Shown here: positions 10,676 to 20,587 of the stretch, piece by piece | Layout of the letters: every line of letters starts with the position of its first letter | Numbering within the stretch: the first letter of the stretch is position 1 | NCBI GenBank assembly: GCA_000827495.1 | Contig: KN817630.1 | Location: 1-27,932, forward strand | Direction: 5' to 3' | Length of the DNA: 27,932 nt | From: Hypholoma sublateritium FD-334 SS-4 | Lineage: Eukaryota > Basidiomycota > Agaricomycetes > Agaricales > Strophariaceae | Notes under the pieces: generated by a model | Seen by the model: the letters and a program-made list of their open reading frames with translations, nothing else | Told to the model about the DNA's origin: nothing | Database searches by the model: none | Program-made: the position numbers and the translations under genes

Positions 10676-10800
10676 TGGCCTGGAATGTATGAAGGAAGCG
10701 AGGTCAGGAAAGGGCCGTTGTGGGACAAATTTTCATTCGAGCTGCCGCCGTGTGCGTGAAACTTGCGCTCGGTGCCGACGGCCGTGGAGTTTATCAGGGT

Positions 10801-10896
10801 GCCACTGTGGCCTCAAATATATAATGAAAGCAATGCCACTAAATTTGTCCTTGTGGCCCAGGCCACCGGTGGGGCTTACCTTTACTTAGTGGCATT
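10801..10896 (+). promoter_or_regulatory. Palindromic GCCAC/GTGGC promoter cluster, unit 1
   Basis: Just upstream of the TATA box lie several nested palindromes on one pentamer: GCCACTGTGGC (10801-10811), GTGGCCCAGGCCAC (10853-10866), CCACCGGTGG (10863-10872), and the 11-bp inverted pair AATGCCACTAA (10832-10842) and TTAGTGGCATT (10886-10896). The arrangement suggests binding sites for a dimeric regulator. No regulator is identified. Confidence 0.5.
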
Positions 10897-10905
10897 CATC
10901 AGGGA

Positions 10906-10911
10906 TATAAA
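10906..10911 (+). promoter_or_regulatory. TATA box, unit 1
   Basis: TATAAA lies 83 bp before the ATG at 10989, inside AGGGATATAAAACACG. A pyrimidine-rich CTATCTCTCACTTC about 30 bp downstream (near 10936) is a likely transcription start. The block is kept almost unchanged in unit 2. Confidence 0.75.
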
Positions 10912-10988
10912 ACACGTCAATTTTTCGAAAAGTGCTATCTCTCACTTCAAAGATACTCAACCATTCAATCTCCAAACACTCACATTCA

Positions 10989-11822
10989 ATGGATCTCAAT
11001 GACGGTAATAATGCACCCTCACGCGGACAGGGACTCCCCAAGCCTCACGATGCTCCAGCTGGAACACAAGGTCAAATTGCTGCGCCAGCGGCACACATCC
11101 TACATGGTATTCCAATCAACCAACCTACACCTGCATCAGAATGGTCCTTCACACCAGGACCGTACGATCGACGAGGTTATTATATCCCCCCACAAGCTGT
11201 TGTGCACCAAGCGAATTCTACTCCACAAGGACCGTCCAGCGCCGAGGAACCTAACCGCCAGCCTCCGGGTTCCTCCTCTACTCGTTTCACCGCACCTGGG
11301 AAAACCGCCGACGGAGTTACACAGCCCCACAGGCGCGTCACCGAGTTGCCTTTCGTCTTGGTCTATCTATCCATAGCGGGGCCACCGCTTTCCTTCCACC
11401 ATCAAGTTGGATGGCAACCAAATGTGGCGGCGTGGGTCGGCCGAGCTCAGCTCTCGGCGGCGTGGCAATGTCCGAGTGTACGAGCCGTGCTCTGGGGCAA
11501 TCTTCAGACACGCAAGCAGCTTTTTCATTCTTGCTGCAGACCACCGGAGCCGATGTCATTCGAAGACTCCAAGAAGGTCATGCTGAACGATGTGCGCTTG
11601 ATCCTTCGGCAGGAATTGACGCAGGATGAATTCTGGAAAATGGTGCGGACTCTTTATCCCGATGCACCGGGTAGCCCATATCATGTCTCGGAGTGGGCTA
11701 TTGGGTGCGCGACGTGCGGCAAGGAGGTTCTGGGATACGCAAGTGACACGCTCTGGATCGAACGTTACTTAAGTCACCGCAAACATGCGTGCGTAAAAAC
11801 TCCGGAAGGCAGACGTGCGTAG
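10989..11822 (+). CDS. Intronless 277-aa protein with C-terminal CxxC...HxxxxC motif (tandem copy 1)
   Basis: The start at 10989 (MDLNDGNNAPSRGQGLP) is chosen because the paralogue starts at the matching ATG and a TATA box lies 83 bp upstream; an in-frame ATG at 10932 falls within the expected leader. Residues 1-110 look disordered and are rich in P, Q, G and S. From about residue 120 the protein looks folded (FVLVYLSIAGPPLS, AQLSAAW, LWGNLQTR, FEDSKKVMLNDVRLILRQEL, TQDEFWKMVRTLYPDAP). The C-terminus has Cys240 and Cys243, Trp256, His263 and Cys268, a pattern I associate with small zinc-binding modules in mushroom proteins of unknown function. No signal peptide or membrane segment is visible. 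Possible roles (DNA binding, protein interaction) are guesses. Silent and replacement differences from copy 2 are nearly balanced per site. Confidence 0.8.
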   Translation: MDLNDGNNAPSRGQGLPKPHDAPAGTQGQIAAPAAHILHGIPINQPTPASEWSFTPGPYDRRGYYIPPQAVVHQANSTPQGPSSAEEPNRQPPGSSSTRFTAPGKTADGVTQPHRRVTELPFVLVYLSIAGPPLSFHHQVGWQPNVAAWVGRAQLSAAWQCPSVRAVLWGNLQTRKQLFHSCCRPPEPMSFEDSKKVMLNDVRLILRQELTQDEFWKMVRTLYPDAPGSPYHVSEWAIGCATCGKEVLGYASDTLWIERYLSHRKHACVKTPEGRRA

Positions 11823-11946
11823 TATTGCGTACGTTTATAGTCTTTTACCACGTCTTTAAATTACTATCTGCGTAGTATTTCTTTGTTTGACGCATTTCGT
11901 CTCATTCACGTAACGAAGGCTTATTATATGCCCTTGGTAGCTTACA

Positions 11947-11952
11947 AATAAA
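11947..11952 (+). terminator. Possible polyadenylation signal, unit 1
   Basis: AATAAA lies about 125 bp after the stop codon of the first tandem gene and is kept at the same relative place in unit 2 (13316-13321). Fungal poly(A) signals are loose, so this is only suggestive. Confidence 0.4.
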
Positions 11953-12190
11953 TCCAAAATATCGTCTATCGCCTTTGTGTTTTATATACAATCTGCCGTT
12001 CTGTAATTAACACAAAGAATATGTCTCTCCGACAAAGAAAATTGAAGTACAATCAAAGTAAAGACTGGCCTCAGATATATGAATGAATTGAGGCCAGGAA
12101 AGGGCCGTTGTAAGCGAAAATTTTATTCTAGCTGCCGCCGTGCGCGTGAAACTTGCGCTCGTTGCCGATGGCCGTGGAGTCTATCAAGGT

Positions 12191-12286
12191 GCCACTGTGG
12201 CTTCAAATATATAATGAAAGCGATGCCACGAAATTTATCCTTGTGGCCCAGGCCACCGGTGGGGCTTAACTTTACTTAGTGGCATT
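12191..12286 (+). promoter_or_regulatory. Palindromic GCCAC/GTGGC promoter cluster, unit 2
   Basis: The cluster of unit 1 recurs: GCCACTGTGGC (12191-12201), GTGGCCCAGGCCAC (12243-12256), CCACCGGTGG (12253-12262) and TTAGTGGCATT (12276-12286). The left arm of the long inverted pair has changed to GATGCCACGAA (12222-12232), leaving two mismatches. Confidence 0.5.
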
Positions 12287-12295
12287 CATCAGGGA

Positions 12296-12301
12296 TATAA
12301 A
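12296..12301 (+). promoter_or_regulatory. TATA box, unit 2
   Basis: TATAAA lies 83 bp before the ATG at 12379, the same spacing as in unit 1, and is followed by a nearly identical leader. Confidence 0.75.
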
Positions 12302-12378
12302 GCACGTCAATTTTTCGAAAAGTTCTATCTCTCACTTCAAAGATACTCAACCATTCAATCTCCAAACACTCACATTCA

Positions 12379-13191
12379 ATGGACGTCAATAACAATAATA
12401 ACGCGCCCTCACGCGGACAAGGACTCCCCAAGCCTTCCAATGCTCCAGCTGGAACACAGGATCAAATCGCTGCGCCAGTGGCACACATCGCACCTGTATT
12501 CGAATTGTGCTTCACACCAGGACCGTACGATCTAGGAGGATATTACACCGCAGCACAAACTGTCTTGTGTCAAATGAATTATACTTCCCAAGGACCGTGC
12601 AGCACCCAGGGACCTGACCGCCAGCCTCCGGGTGCCTCCTCTACTAGTGTCACCGCACCCGAGAAAACCGCCGACGGAGTTACACATCCCCGCAAGTGCA
12701 TCGCCGATCGCGAGTTTCCTTTCGTCGTGGTCTATCTATCCATAGCGGGGCCACCGCTTTCGATCCAAAATCAAATCGGATGGAAACCCAACCTGGCGGC
12801 GTGGCTCGACCGAGCTCGGCTCTCAGCGGCGTGGCAACATCCGAGCGTACGCGACGTGCTCTGGGGAAATCGTCAGACACGCCTTGAGCTTTTTCGTTCT
12901 TTCTGCAGGCCACCGGAGCCGATTTCATTCGAAGACTGCAGGAAGGTCATGCTGAACGATGTGCGCTTGCTCCTTCGGCATGAATTGACGCAGGATGAAT
13001 TCTGGAGAATTGTGCGGGGCCTTTATCCCGATGCGCCGGATAACCTATACCATGTCTCGGAGTGGGCCATTGGGTGCGCGACGTGCGGCAAGGAGGTTCA
13101 GGGATACGCGAATGACACGCTCTGGATCGAACGTTACTTAACTCACCGCAAAAATGCGTGCGTAAAAACCCCGGAAGGCAGACGTGCGTAG
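12379..13191 (+). CDS. Intronless 270-aa protein with C-terminal CxxC...HxxxxC motif (tandem copy 2)
   Basis: This is the paralogue of the gene at 10989. It has the same layout: a disordered N-terminus (MDVNNNNNAPSRGQGLP), a folded part beginning near residue 112 (FVVVYLSIAGPPLS), and a C-terminal zinc-like motif with Cys233, Cys236, Trp249, His256 and Cys261. All length differences from copy 1 are multiples of three: one Asn is gained near the start, about ten codons after AAPVAHI are missing, and two codons are gained before EFPF. Over the last ~157 codons I count about 33 replacement and 13 silent codon changes. The frame is fully open in both copies despite this divergence, which argues that both make protein. 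Function unknown. Confidence 0.8.
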   Translation: MDVNNNNNAPSRGQGLPKPSNAPAGTQDQIAAPVAHIAPVFELCFTPGPYDLGGYYTAAQTVLCQMNYTSQGPCSTQGPDRQPPGASSTSVTAPEKTADGVTHPRKCIADREFPFVVVYLSIAGPPLSIQNQIGWKPNLAAWLDRARLSAAWQHPSVRDVLWGNRQTRLELFRSFCRPPEPISFEDCRKVMLNDVRLLLRHELTQDEFWRIVRGLYPDAPDNLYHVSEWAIGCATCGKEVQGYANDTLWIERYLTHRKNACVKTPEGRRA

Positions 13192-13315
13192 TATTGCGTA
13201 CGTTTATAGTCTTTTATCACGTCTTTAAATTACTATCTGCGTAGTATTTCTCTGTTTGACGCTTTTAGTCTCATTCATGTAATGACGGTTTGTTATACAC
13301 CCTCGATATCTTGCA

Positions 13316-13321
13316 AATAAA
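13316..13321 (+). terminator. Possible polyadenylation signal, unit 2
   Basis: AATAAA about 125 bp after the stop codon of the second tandem gene matches the one in unit 1. Confidence 0.4.
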
Positions 13322-13434
13322 TCCAGAATATCGTCTATCACCTTTGTGTTTTATATATAATCTGCCGTTTTGTAATTAGCACAAAGAATCTGTCTCTCCG
13401 ACAAACAAAATTGAAGTACAATCAAAGTAAAGAC

Positions 13435-14253
13435 CACATATAACCGTGAACGCTGCTCCCCATACTTTCAAAGTCTCCCCGATTCCACCGCTGTAGTACA
13501 CCAGCAGGCGCAGCTCCCCATGGCCTTGCACGCCACAAGAAATAAAGGTGGCCACGGTACGTTCCCCCCACGCATTACTCGCACATCTCTACTTCTATAT
13601 ACGTGGGACATTCGCCCAGGAGGAGACCACACATCATCACCTTTGGCGCTGCCCCGCTCGCCATGCGTTATGCATGGCAGCGGGCACGTCGAATTTTCAA
13701 TGATTGTGTTCAGTCTCTTCCTCGGGGATGCGCGTTATTCTTGTGCCACTCGAAAGCGCGGTAGCTTCCATAAATTTCTTGCAGATCGCTATGCACCCTC
13801 CTACGGATCCAACAAATTGTGCTACACCCAGGGAAGCGTTCAGTGGCGTGTGCATGGTAAAGGCACTGTCCGTACATACGGTGGACGCTAGCCATTCACT
13901 GGCGCGCGATTCTTCCACGTGGCTGATTGTGTTGTATGCCTCGTCAAGGATACGACGTACAGTGGGTACTGGACCACTGGGGCGGAGGCAGATACAGGAG
14001 GTTTGGAGCGCGGCGCTGGGGAGGCGCGATGGGATATAGGTGGTCGTGGTATTGAGATGAGAAAGTAAACGGGGGATGAGAGGTGGCTTACCAGCAGCGC
14101 ACTGTTTGTCCAATCACAGAACAGGTGAGAGAAAGCGAAGTGAAGTCCGTCATTGTACGATACGAACCCAATAGAGTGAATATACACGCGAACACTTAAG
14201 GAAACACGCACACACTATGTCCTGGAGGACAGAAGAACAAAGACAGACGACGT
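13435..14253. other. Unassigned region; possible decayed minus-strand coding at 13697-14113
   Basis: The minus strand has an open frame 14113-13697 with a protein-like middle (FMEATALSSGTRITRIPEEE at its end) and another at 14211-13888 containing HLFCDWTNSALL followed by a GTAAGC donor-like site. I could not join them into a gene or recognise a family. It may be a decayed multi-exon gene. Nothing else is supported here. Confidence 0.3.
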
Positions 14254-14312
14254 ATACATGCGCTGTGCGTTTAAACGTGGATTCGACAAGTTTCGAATGA
14301 AACGGAAGAGAC

Positions 14313-14972
14313 GAGCGCGGACTCATTCCCGCGCATTCAACGAGAAGAGGTTAACGGGCGCAGCGCATGTAGCACTAGATCTAGCCGCTGCACACACATA
14401 CGCTCGTGTGCATTTTCATTCTGCACGGGAATGTCAGCGCTGGCGGAATGTTCAGTCAGCGGTGGGAAAGGACACACCAAGCGCAGAGAGGATGTATTTC
14501 CAGCCGAGTGAAGCGCCCTGTTCGCGCCATCGGATGATGAAATTGATGATGGAGTAGACCTGGCCAGTAGTGGGAAATTGAGTTCGTATGAAGCGTCATT
14601 CAGCGCGGCTAGCACTCTTCGCGGTGCGCGCGCGAGGCGTGATGACACACTGGAAGCCTCTCAGAAGAGATATTGGCCACACGGCGTGCTAACTGAACGC
14701 AAGCCGCGAAGAACGCAGAGTGCTGCGCGAACGAGCGCGGACGGCGATAGAGACGCGGAAACGGGGTTCTGCATAACTATATCATCAGCGTGAAATGGTA
14801 CGGAGCGGACTGCCAGCACACCTATGGACCAGTACAGCAGAACAAGCACAGACGATGCGTAGACTCACTCCCGCACACGAAGAAAATAACGGCCGGACCG
14901 AGCGCGGCGCACACAGTACCACACATCACACACGCACGCGGCCGGGTGGATATTCAATCTGCGCGGGAGAGA
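14313..14972. repeat. Pair of diverged direct repeats about 540 bp apart
   Basis: About 14313-14430 and about 14854-14972 align in the same orientation. Both run from a GACTCA(C/T)TCCCGC block, through a CACACA(C/T)-rich block, to a TTCA(A/T)TCTGC(G/A)CGGG block. The surrounding 14254-15006 has no supported gene; its Arg-rich open frames are compositional. Confidence 0.5.
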
Positions 14973-15006
14973 AGATGAACGGCATATTGAGTCCAAAGGA
15001 GTAGGT

Positions 15007-16050
15007 GGAGACGCCTATGAAGGAATAGGGCCCAAGATTCGTGGGGACATCATACGAACCAGGTAAGCGCGCAGAGAAAATCTGCAGGGAACATAAGTAA
15101 CAATACAGTCTTCGTGGAACGAGGAAGCGTACCGCGCGGGTGTCTAGCCACTACCGAATCGCGGCCGTCTTTCAGGAGCGCTGCGGGTCGATGGTACTCT
15201 GTATTCTGATAGAAACACCTTCCGCTCGGGCACGCATGCTGACTTTGATACGCCGGCGTCGTCAGCGTCGTCGGCAGACCTCGCAGCATGAGTCGCGATG
15301 CAGGCGGATGGTCACCAGCTGAAATCAGGTCGGCACGAGTCAGCCAACGTATACAAAACGAGATGAAACGACCCACACACCACGGACAGGGAAGGAGTCC
15401 CTCACGAATACCACCGATCAGCGTTCACTACGCTTCCAGCACGATACGCATCTACGCGGTTGCAGTCCTGGAGCGCCGATGGTTCGCTGGTGGCGCCGTG
15501 AAGTGTGCGAGGCGCAGACGACACAGAGAGCAGCGCGGCCGAGAGAGGCGGAAGTGAGCAGCGCAGAGGTAGAGGTGGTGGTCTGTGGGCAAGAACCGAA
15601 CGGCAGAATCGAACAGCGAAGCCTTACGCACGGACCAGGTGCGGCCCGCTGTGCATAGGCCCGACCCGCCGTGGATGTGCGTACGCGTGCGCGCGCAGAT
15701 GGTGGCGCAGCCTACGAAGCAATGTTATAGGAGCCTGGCTGGAATTAAGCATATGAAAATATTCATTACAGCTCTGGCGCACGCGCCGGTCACGTTTGCA
15801 GAGTGGCTGCGCCGTTGTATATACTTGTTTGTTTGTGAGGCCTCGGCACCGTCGCGCTCCGTGTTCCCGTCAGCTCGAACCACGTCCAGTACATCGCCTC
15901 TGCCCCCACCCGCGGGGCGTCCGCTCTCGATTCTTCATCGACATCAAGCATACACCAGGCGTCAGATCTGGTGGATCAAGAAGCGATCCACGTCCGTCAG
16001 CAATGGTATGCGCTGTGCTTGTCGGGAGTCACCGGGGCAGCCACTTGTCT
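15007..16050. repeat. Dispersed repeat family R, copy 1
   Basis: It aligns in direct orientation with 19190-20587. Strong blocks include ACGAGGAAGCGTACCGCGCG, CGGCCGTCTTTCAGGAGCG, ATAGAAACACCTTCCGCTC, GGCTGGAATTAAGC and CGCGCCGGTCACGTTTGC. The best parts are near 88 per cent identical. No frame is conserved between the copies, and no reverse transcriptase or transposase motif is visible in either. Confidence 0.75.
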
Positions 16051-16079
16051 GCGAAGGGGTCGTGGCGTCCCATTGACCA

Positions 16080-17215
16080 TTCGCCGTCCTGATCGTTCCA
16101 AGCAGTCGATATGAAGTAGCAAGCCCGCCGCCTGCCGCCTTCACGCCGCGGAGCACACCCGCCGTCTATCAGCAAACCCACGCGCTGCATCCTCGCCGTT
16201 GTCCTCGCCGTACGTCGCCCCGTCACGCGCTTTCGCATGTTCCGCTCCACTGAGGTCCCATTCACAATACCCCACCCCTCGCGGACACATGCGCTCGCGT
16301 CGCACTGCGCGTGCCCTTGACGTCCCTCCCCTCGCCGCTCCCCGCATCTCCGCTCCCGTCCAGATCTTCCATCTTCCTTCCGTCCGGGAGCGTGCATGTT
16401 TGGTGCCCGCTGCTCTCGCCGTCCGCGCCGTGCCAGGTATGTTGGAAGACATGGGTGGGAGCGTCTCTGCGGCGGCACGCTCCTTTTCGTCCGCATATAT
16501 CGCATCCGCGTGTCCATCCCCGCATGCACAGCGTCTCTCCCGCCCTCGACTGCGTGCTCCCTAAATCTAACCCACGCTCTATTTCACAGCTCACCCACGC
16601 AGACACATGCCTTACCGCAAGTCGAGATGCGCCGCTGCGTGCACTTTTTTCTTCCCTCGCTCGGTGCGTCCCATCCATTACATTGACCCCCTCCTTCCCT
16701 GCGTTGACAGGCGTTCCCACTCTCCCTTTGTCCTCTCCTTCGCTTCGTTTTTTCCTCCCCTCCCTCTCCCCCTCCTGCACACACCTCCCGCGCAGCCCTG
16801 AACCCCTTCCGGGTGCGTGTACCCATAGCGTCTGCTACTCCACACGCCGCGCCCGGATAAGGCGAAGATCGTGCCATGTGCGGGAGTGTACCTGCGGCGT
16901 CCTGCTCCGCGCATCGTCTCTGGAGCCCGTGCATATACCCCCGCTGCGCTCCTCGTCATCGCGGGCCCCAGACTCCATACGCACTTCCTCATCCTCCGCG
17001 CCGCGCCGTGTTCTGTTCGTGCTGCGTCGCTTTCTGCTGTCCGTTTTACCATTTACGGGCGCCCCTGACGACGCAGAGCTCCGCCGCAGGGTATATGCAC
17101 CCCGCGCGCTTCTTCCCTGCATTCCATGACGCCTCGCCGTCATCTTTCTGCGCGCTAACACCTGCACCACCCGCCCGCCCCTGCGCGGTACGTTTCCCAT
17201 AATACTTCCCTCTTA
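16080..17215. other. Pyrimidine-skewed GC-rich block, no supported gene
   Basis: The plus strand is strongly C and T rich over about 1.1 kb (for example around 16315-16385 and 16690-16800, where CCTCCC-type runs dominate). Long open frames on both strands, including one of 272 codons from 16311, translate to Ser/Pro/Arg/Leu-rich strings without motifs. I treat them as products of composition. Confidence 0.5.
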
Positions 17216-17221
17216 TCGAGT

Positions 17222-17700
17222 GCGGACCCGCCTTGCCCGGTACACGCGGCCGTTCACGCATCCTCCCACCCGTGCCCAAGCCCGCGATGCTCTGCGCATC
17301 GCGCGCGGCGCCGGGTTATTCGGGGTGTACGGGGAACGCCGCGTGTGGAGCTGAGCGGCGTGTATTCCTGGCCTTCTGCGGGCAGGTTGTGCGCCGCCGA
17401 CCGCACTGCGCGTCGCACAGCGCGATGCGGTGCTGATAGCGGGTGACGATCATTGATCGCAGATGCCTACATAGAGGAAGATAAGCGGGCACAGGCTAAC
17501 TTCTGCACCATCAGCGCGCATAGGGGAATACACGCCATTCGACAGAACAAACTGTTGGTTCGCGCCGCGCATCCCATGTCCTAGCGCGTCACAGTACAAC
17601 GGCCGCATCCAGCAATATCCCAGCGCAAGCGGGCGCCCCGAGAGCGACCCCACGACGCACCGCCAGCGCTTGACCGCGCCGCGCATACACGCCCACATCC
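17222..17700. repeat. Dispersed repeat family S, copy 2
   Basis: This is the counterpart of 9400-9950 in the same orientation (blocks described there). It is more diverged at its right end. No conserved reading frame. Confidence 0.55.
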
Positions 17701-19189
17701 GACATGCGCGCTACAGTATAATTTCAGACTCCGCGTAGTGCGCATCGCCCGGATGACGGCGACACAGCCGAAGCATGCGCATACGATGCACCTGCGCGTG
17801 GACCCATTTCGCGCGGCCGAACCTGTCCATTCATCGATGGGTTATGATATCCGGACACCGCAGGAGGCGCTCTGCGCTGCGAATGCACGTGTACGGATAA
17901 ATCGAGGAACGGGGGGTCGGCCGTGGTAGTACAGCGCGTGGGGCAAGATGTGGAGGTACAGATATACCATCGTGGGAGCGCGGGTGTATCGGCGCAGATC
18001 GGATGGGATCGCGGTGAGGGTGCGAGGACGGGGTTATGGCGAGGGGACAGGAGGAGACGCACCAATAGAAGGAATCAACGGCGAGTGACGAGTCCGCAGT
18101 CGGATGCCGCCGATCTCGTAAAGACAAGGGCCATCATGCCGATCGCCGTGGATGACTAGCTATAAGTACGCACGAACGACGCCGGACGGGGACGATGGGC
18201 AGGCGCGTGCATGGACACGCTCCTGCGGAGGCGGTAACATTCCATACCAGGCGTAGCTCGCGATGTGGTGGACACCACGCAGACCACGCCCGGACGAAGA
18301 GTTCCAGGCAGGAGCAGGAGCGATGGCGTGGCGGCGCAGATCGGAGAGGATCGGGGGTGGGGAAGTGGGCGAGACAGGCCTGGAGGGGGAGCAACAGACG
18401 AGCTGGGCGGAGCAGTTCGAGCGGGAGGGGCTTCGTTATCTGCAGCTACGGACCAGCGTCAGGATAGGGACATGTGCGGGAGGGAGCGTACATGTCACCC
18501 GCACATATCGACGCTTTCAGGGAGCTGGGCACCGTTACGATAGCGGATCTGTGCCATCCAAAGAGTTGTGCGGGAGGTGCGAGTGAGTAGCGTCGCAGGT
18601 GGGTGGGACAAGAAAGCGGATGGGAGTGAAGTGAGGAATGCTCAGGCCGAACTTGCCAGCAGAGGGATGCGAAGCACAGCAACCGGGTAATGCCGGGCGC
18701 CGAGGAGGAGCTGCTACCGTCGCACGGAAATAAATATTTTTTCACCTATAATCAATTCTATTCAGGTGGTGTCTGGGAAAACAGCAGGTACAGCGTGTCC
18801 CGCACGCGGTGTCCGCATTGCATATAGCTATTTAAATGTTTCGTACCGCCGCTTCTTCTCCACCTTCCATACCCCCCTCGCTGCATTTGATATCCTACCG
18901 CTTGCGGCTCGAGCGCAAATGCGCGAATTGTCCTATTCCGACACATGACACGACCTTCCCAAGCGCCATCTGAAAACACAGCACGGCATGCATGGCGCAC
19001 TGAGCCTAAGACGCGCGTGCACGTGTGGACCAGGACTCCGGTAGGTCGGCCGTAGCGATGAGCAGCACGAGGGTAGGTAAAGTAAGAAGACCAGGCACTG
19101 CGTGTGCATTCGAGCTGCCCGTCAGGATTGAGGAAACGGGAAACGCGGGTAGCGGCAGAACACGCCCCAGGAAAGTTCACTGAGAAACG
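17701..19189. other. Purine-skewed GC-rich block and flanks, no supported gene
   Basis: From about 17930 to 18720 the plus strand is strongly G and A rich, the opposite skew to 16080-17215. Two stretches inside it resemble each other (GGCGCAGATCGGA near 17992 and 18334, about 342 bp apart). 18740-19189 is more balanced in composition. I see no protein-like frame with a recognisable motif and no element ends. Confidence 0.4.
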
Positions 19190-20587
19190 GCGCACCTACG
19201 AAGGAATGGGCCCATGTTCGGATGGGCCATCGCACGAATCAAGGAAAGTGCACAGGGAACCTATAGATAACATAAGTAGCGGACCAGTCTTTGTTGAACG
19301 AGGAAGCGTACCGCGCGGGTGCCTATTCCACTACCGAGTCACGGCCGTCTTTCAGGAGCGGATGGTACTCTGTATTCCGATAGAAACACCTTCCGCTCCC
19401 GCACGCACGCTGCGTTCGATACGCGGGCGGCTTCAGCATCGTCGGCAGACCTCGAAGCATGCGCCGTAATGCAGTTCAATGGTGACCAGCTGAAAGCACG
19501 TCGGTGGGAGCCAGCTAACGTATACAAAACGAGATGAAAATGCCGCGACACAACCCGGACAGGGTGGGTGTCCCTCACGCATACCACCGATCGGCGTTCA
19601 CTACGCTGGCAGCAGCATCATCTATGCGCTGGCAGTCCTAGAGCTGGGTTGCGGGTGGCGCCTGGGTGGCGCCGAGAAGCAGGCGAGGCGCGGATGACGC
19701 GTGGAGCAGAGCGACAGAGAGAGGCTGAATAGAGTAGCGCAGAGGGAGAGGTGGTGGTCTGGGAGAGGACCGAAAGGCAGAATCGAGCAGCGAAGCCTTG
19801 CGCACGGACCTGCTGCGGCCCGCCGTCCATCGGCCCGACCGGCCGTGGAGGTGCATGCACGCGCAGATGGAAGGGGGAGCGGACGAAACAATGTAATAGG
19901 CGCCTGGCTGGAATTAAGCGCATGAAGATATTTATCGAGGCTCTCAAAGCTCAGAACACAAGACGATGTGTCATTCAAGCGAATATTTAACACGATAATT
20001 AAAGTACGTGATATTCCATATTAACGTCGCGTACGGCCCTACACGATACCACTCCGCCACCACATGCGGTGAGTCCATATTCCCTCCCCTCTCCAGCAAA
20101 CCATTTAATTCGCCTCCTTCAAATACAACCCCGAAATAATAATCCGCCGCCCCCTGCCGGCGTCCTATCGATGTATGACAATCACCCCGCCAGCTTCATC
20201 CGCGCCAATGAGTTATGTGTGATCCATCGTATTAGCGCATAAATATTCGTGGTATTACATATGTGTGACTGGGTAGAATTTTCGTTAAATATGTATTTGA
20301 ACTTGTCGCGCGTATCAGTGCGTCGCGTAGCGCACGCGCCGGTCACGTTTGCGGAGTGGCTGCGCCGTTGTGTGTGCTTATTTATTTCTTGGGCCTCTCC
20401 CTGCAGCTCGAACCACGTCCAGTACTTCGCCAGGCGCCTCTGCCCCCGCCCCCGCCCGCGGGGCATCCGCTGTTCGAGCCTCCATCGAAATCGAGAATCC
20501 ACCAAACCGCCGATCTCGTGGATCAGGCGGTGAGCCAGCCGCGTCTGCGACGGTATGCGCTGTCTGCGTGTGCGTGTCGGGAGTCAC
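19190..20587. repeat. Dispersed repeat family R, copy 2
   Basis: This is the counterpart of 15007-16050 in direct orientation. Relative to copy 1 it carries about 380 extra bp at 19945-20328. Its homology stops at GGGAGTCAC, precisely where the 20588-21635 TIR element begins, so the insertion cut off the right end of this copy. Confidence 0.75.
19945..20328. other. AT-richer segment present only in R copy 2
   Basis: Copy 1 passes directly from the block ending ACAGCTCTGG (15776) to CGCACGCGCCGGTCACG. Copy 2 has about 380 bp between the matching points, less GC-rich than its surroundings. I see no inverted ends or target duplication, so it may be an insertion here or a deletion in copy 1. Confidence 0.5.

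Larger units (their letters stand above)
10676..13434. repeat. Head-to-tail tandem duplication of a 1.38-kb gene unit
   Basis: Unit 1 is about 10676-12065 and unit 2 about 12066-13434. They meet directly, with TGGCCT at the start of each and AATCAAAGTAAAGAC at the end of each. Unit 2 is 21 bp shorter, entirely inside the coding sequence. Each unit holds a promoter, an intronless gene and a 3' flank. The 5' leader from TATA box to ATG differs at only about two of 80 positions. The upstream, coding and 3' regions differ more, about 10-14 per cent by eye. Confidence 0.9.

Noticed and set aside
10689..10889. 66-codon open frame (and its twin at 12079-12279) upstream of each tandem gene
   Set aside because: It is open in both units, but it lies upstream of the TATA box and overlaps the palindromic promoter cluster. 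Its Cys/Arg-rich translation has no motif. Conservation is explained by the duplication.
10932..10988. Upstream in-frame ATG at 10932 as the start of tandem gene 1
   Set aside because: It lies about 25 bp from the TATA box, at or before the likely transcription start, and has no counterpart start in unit 2.
16615..16790. Possible inverted similarity to 23405-23545
   Set aside because: Both are purine/pyrimidine-skewed (GAGAGTGGGA-like words), but the match is weak and could be compositional.
16311..17129. 272-codon open frame on the plus strand
   Set aside because: It sits in a pyrimidine-skewed GC-rich block with similarly long frames in other phases and on the other strand. The product is low-complexity Ser/Pro/Arg/Leu with no motif or splice structure.
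15007..20587. A complete LTR retrotransposon bounded by R1 and R2
   Set aside because: No reverse transcriptase, integrase or protease motif, no clear TG...CA termini, and the two copies differ by a 380-bp segment. It is kept only as a possibility in the findings.
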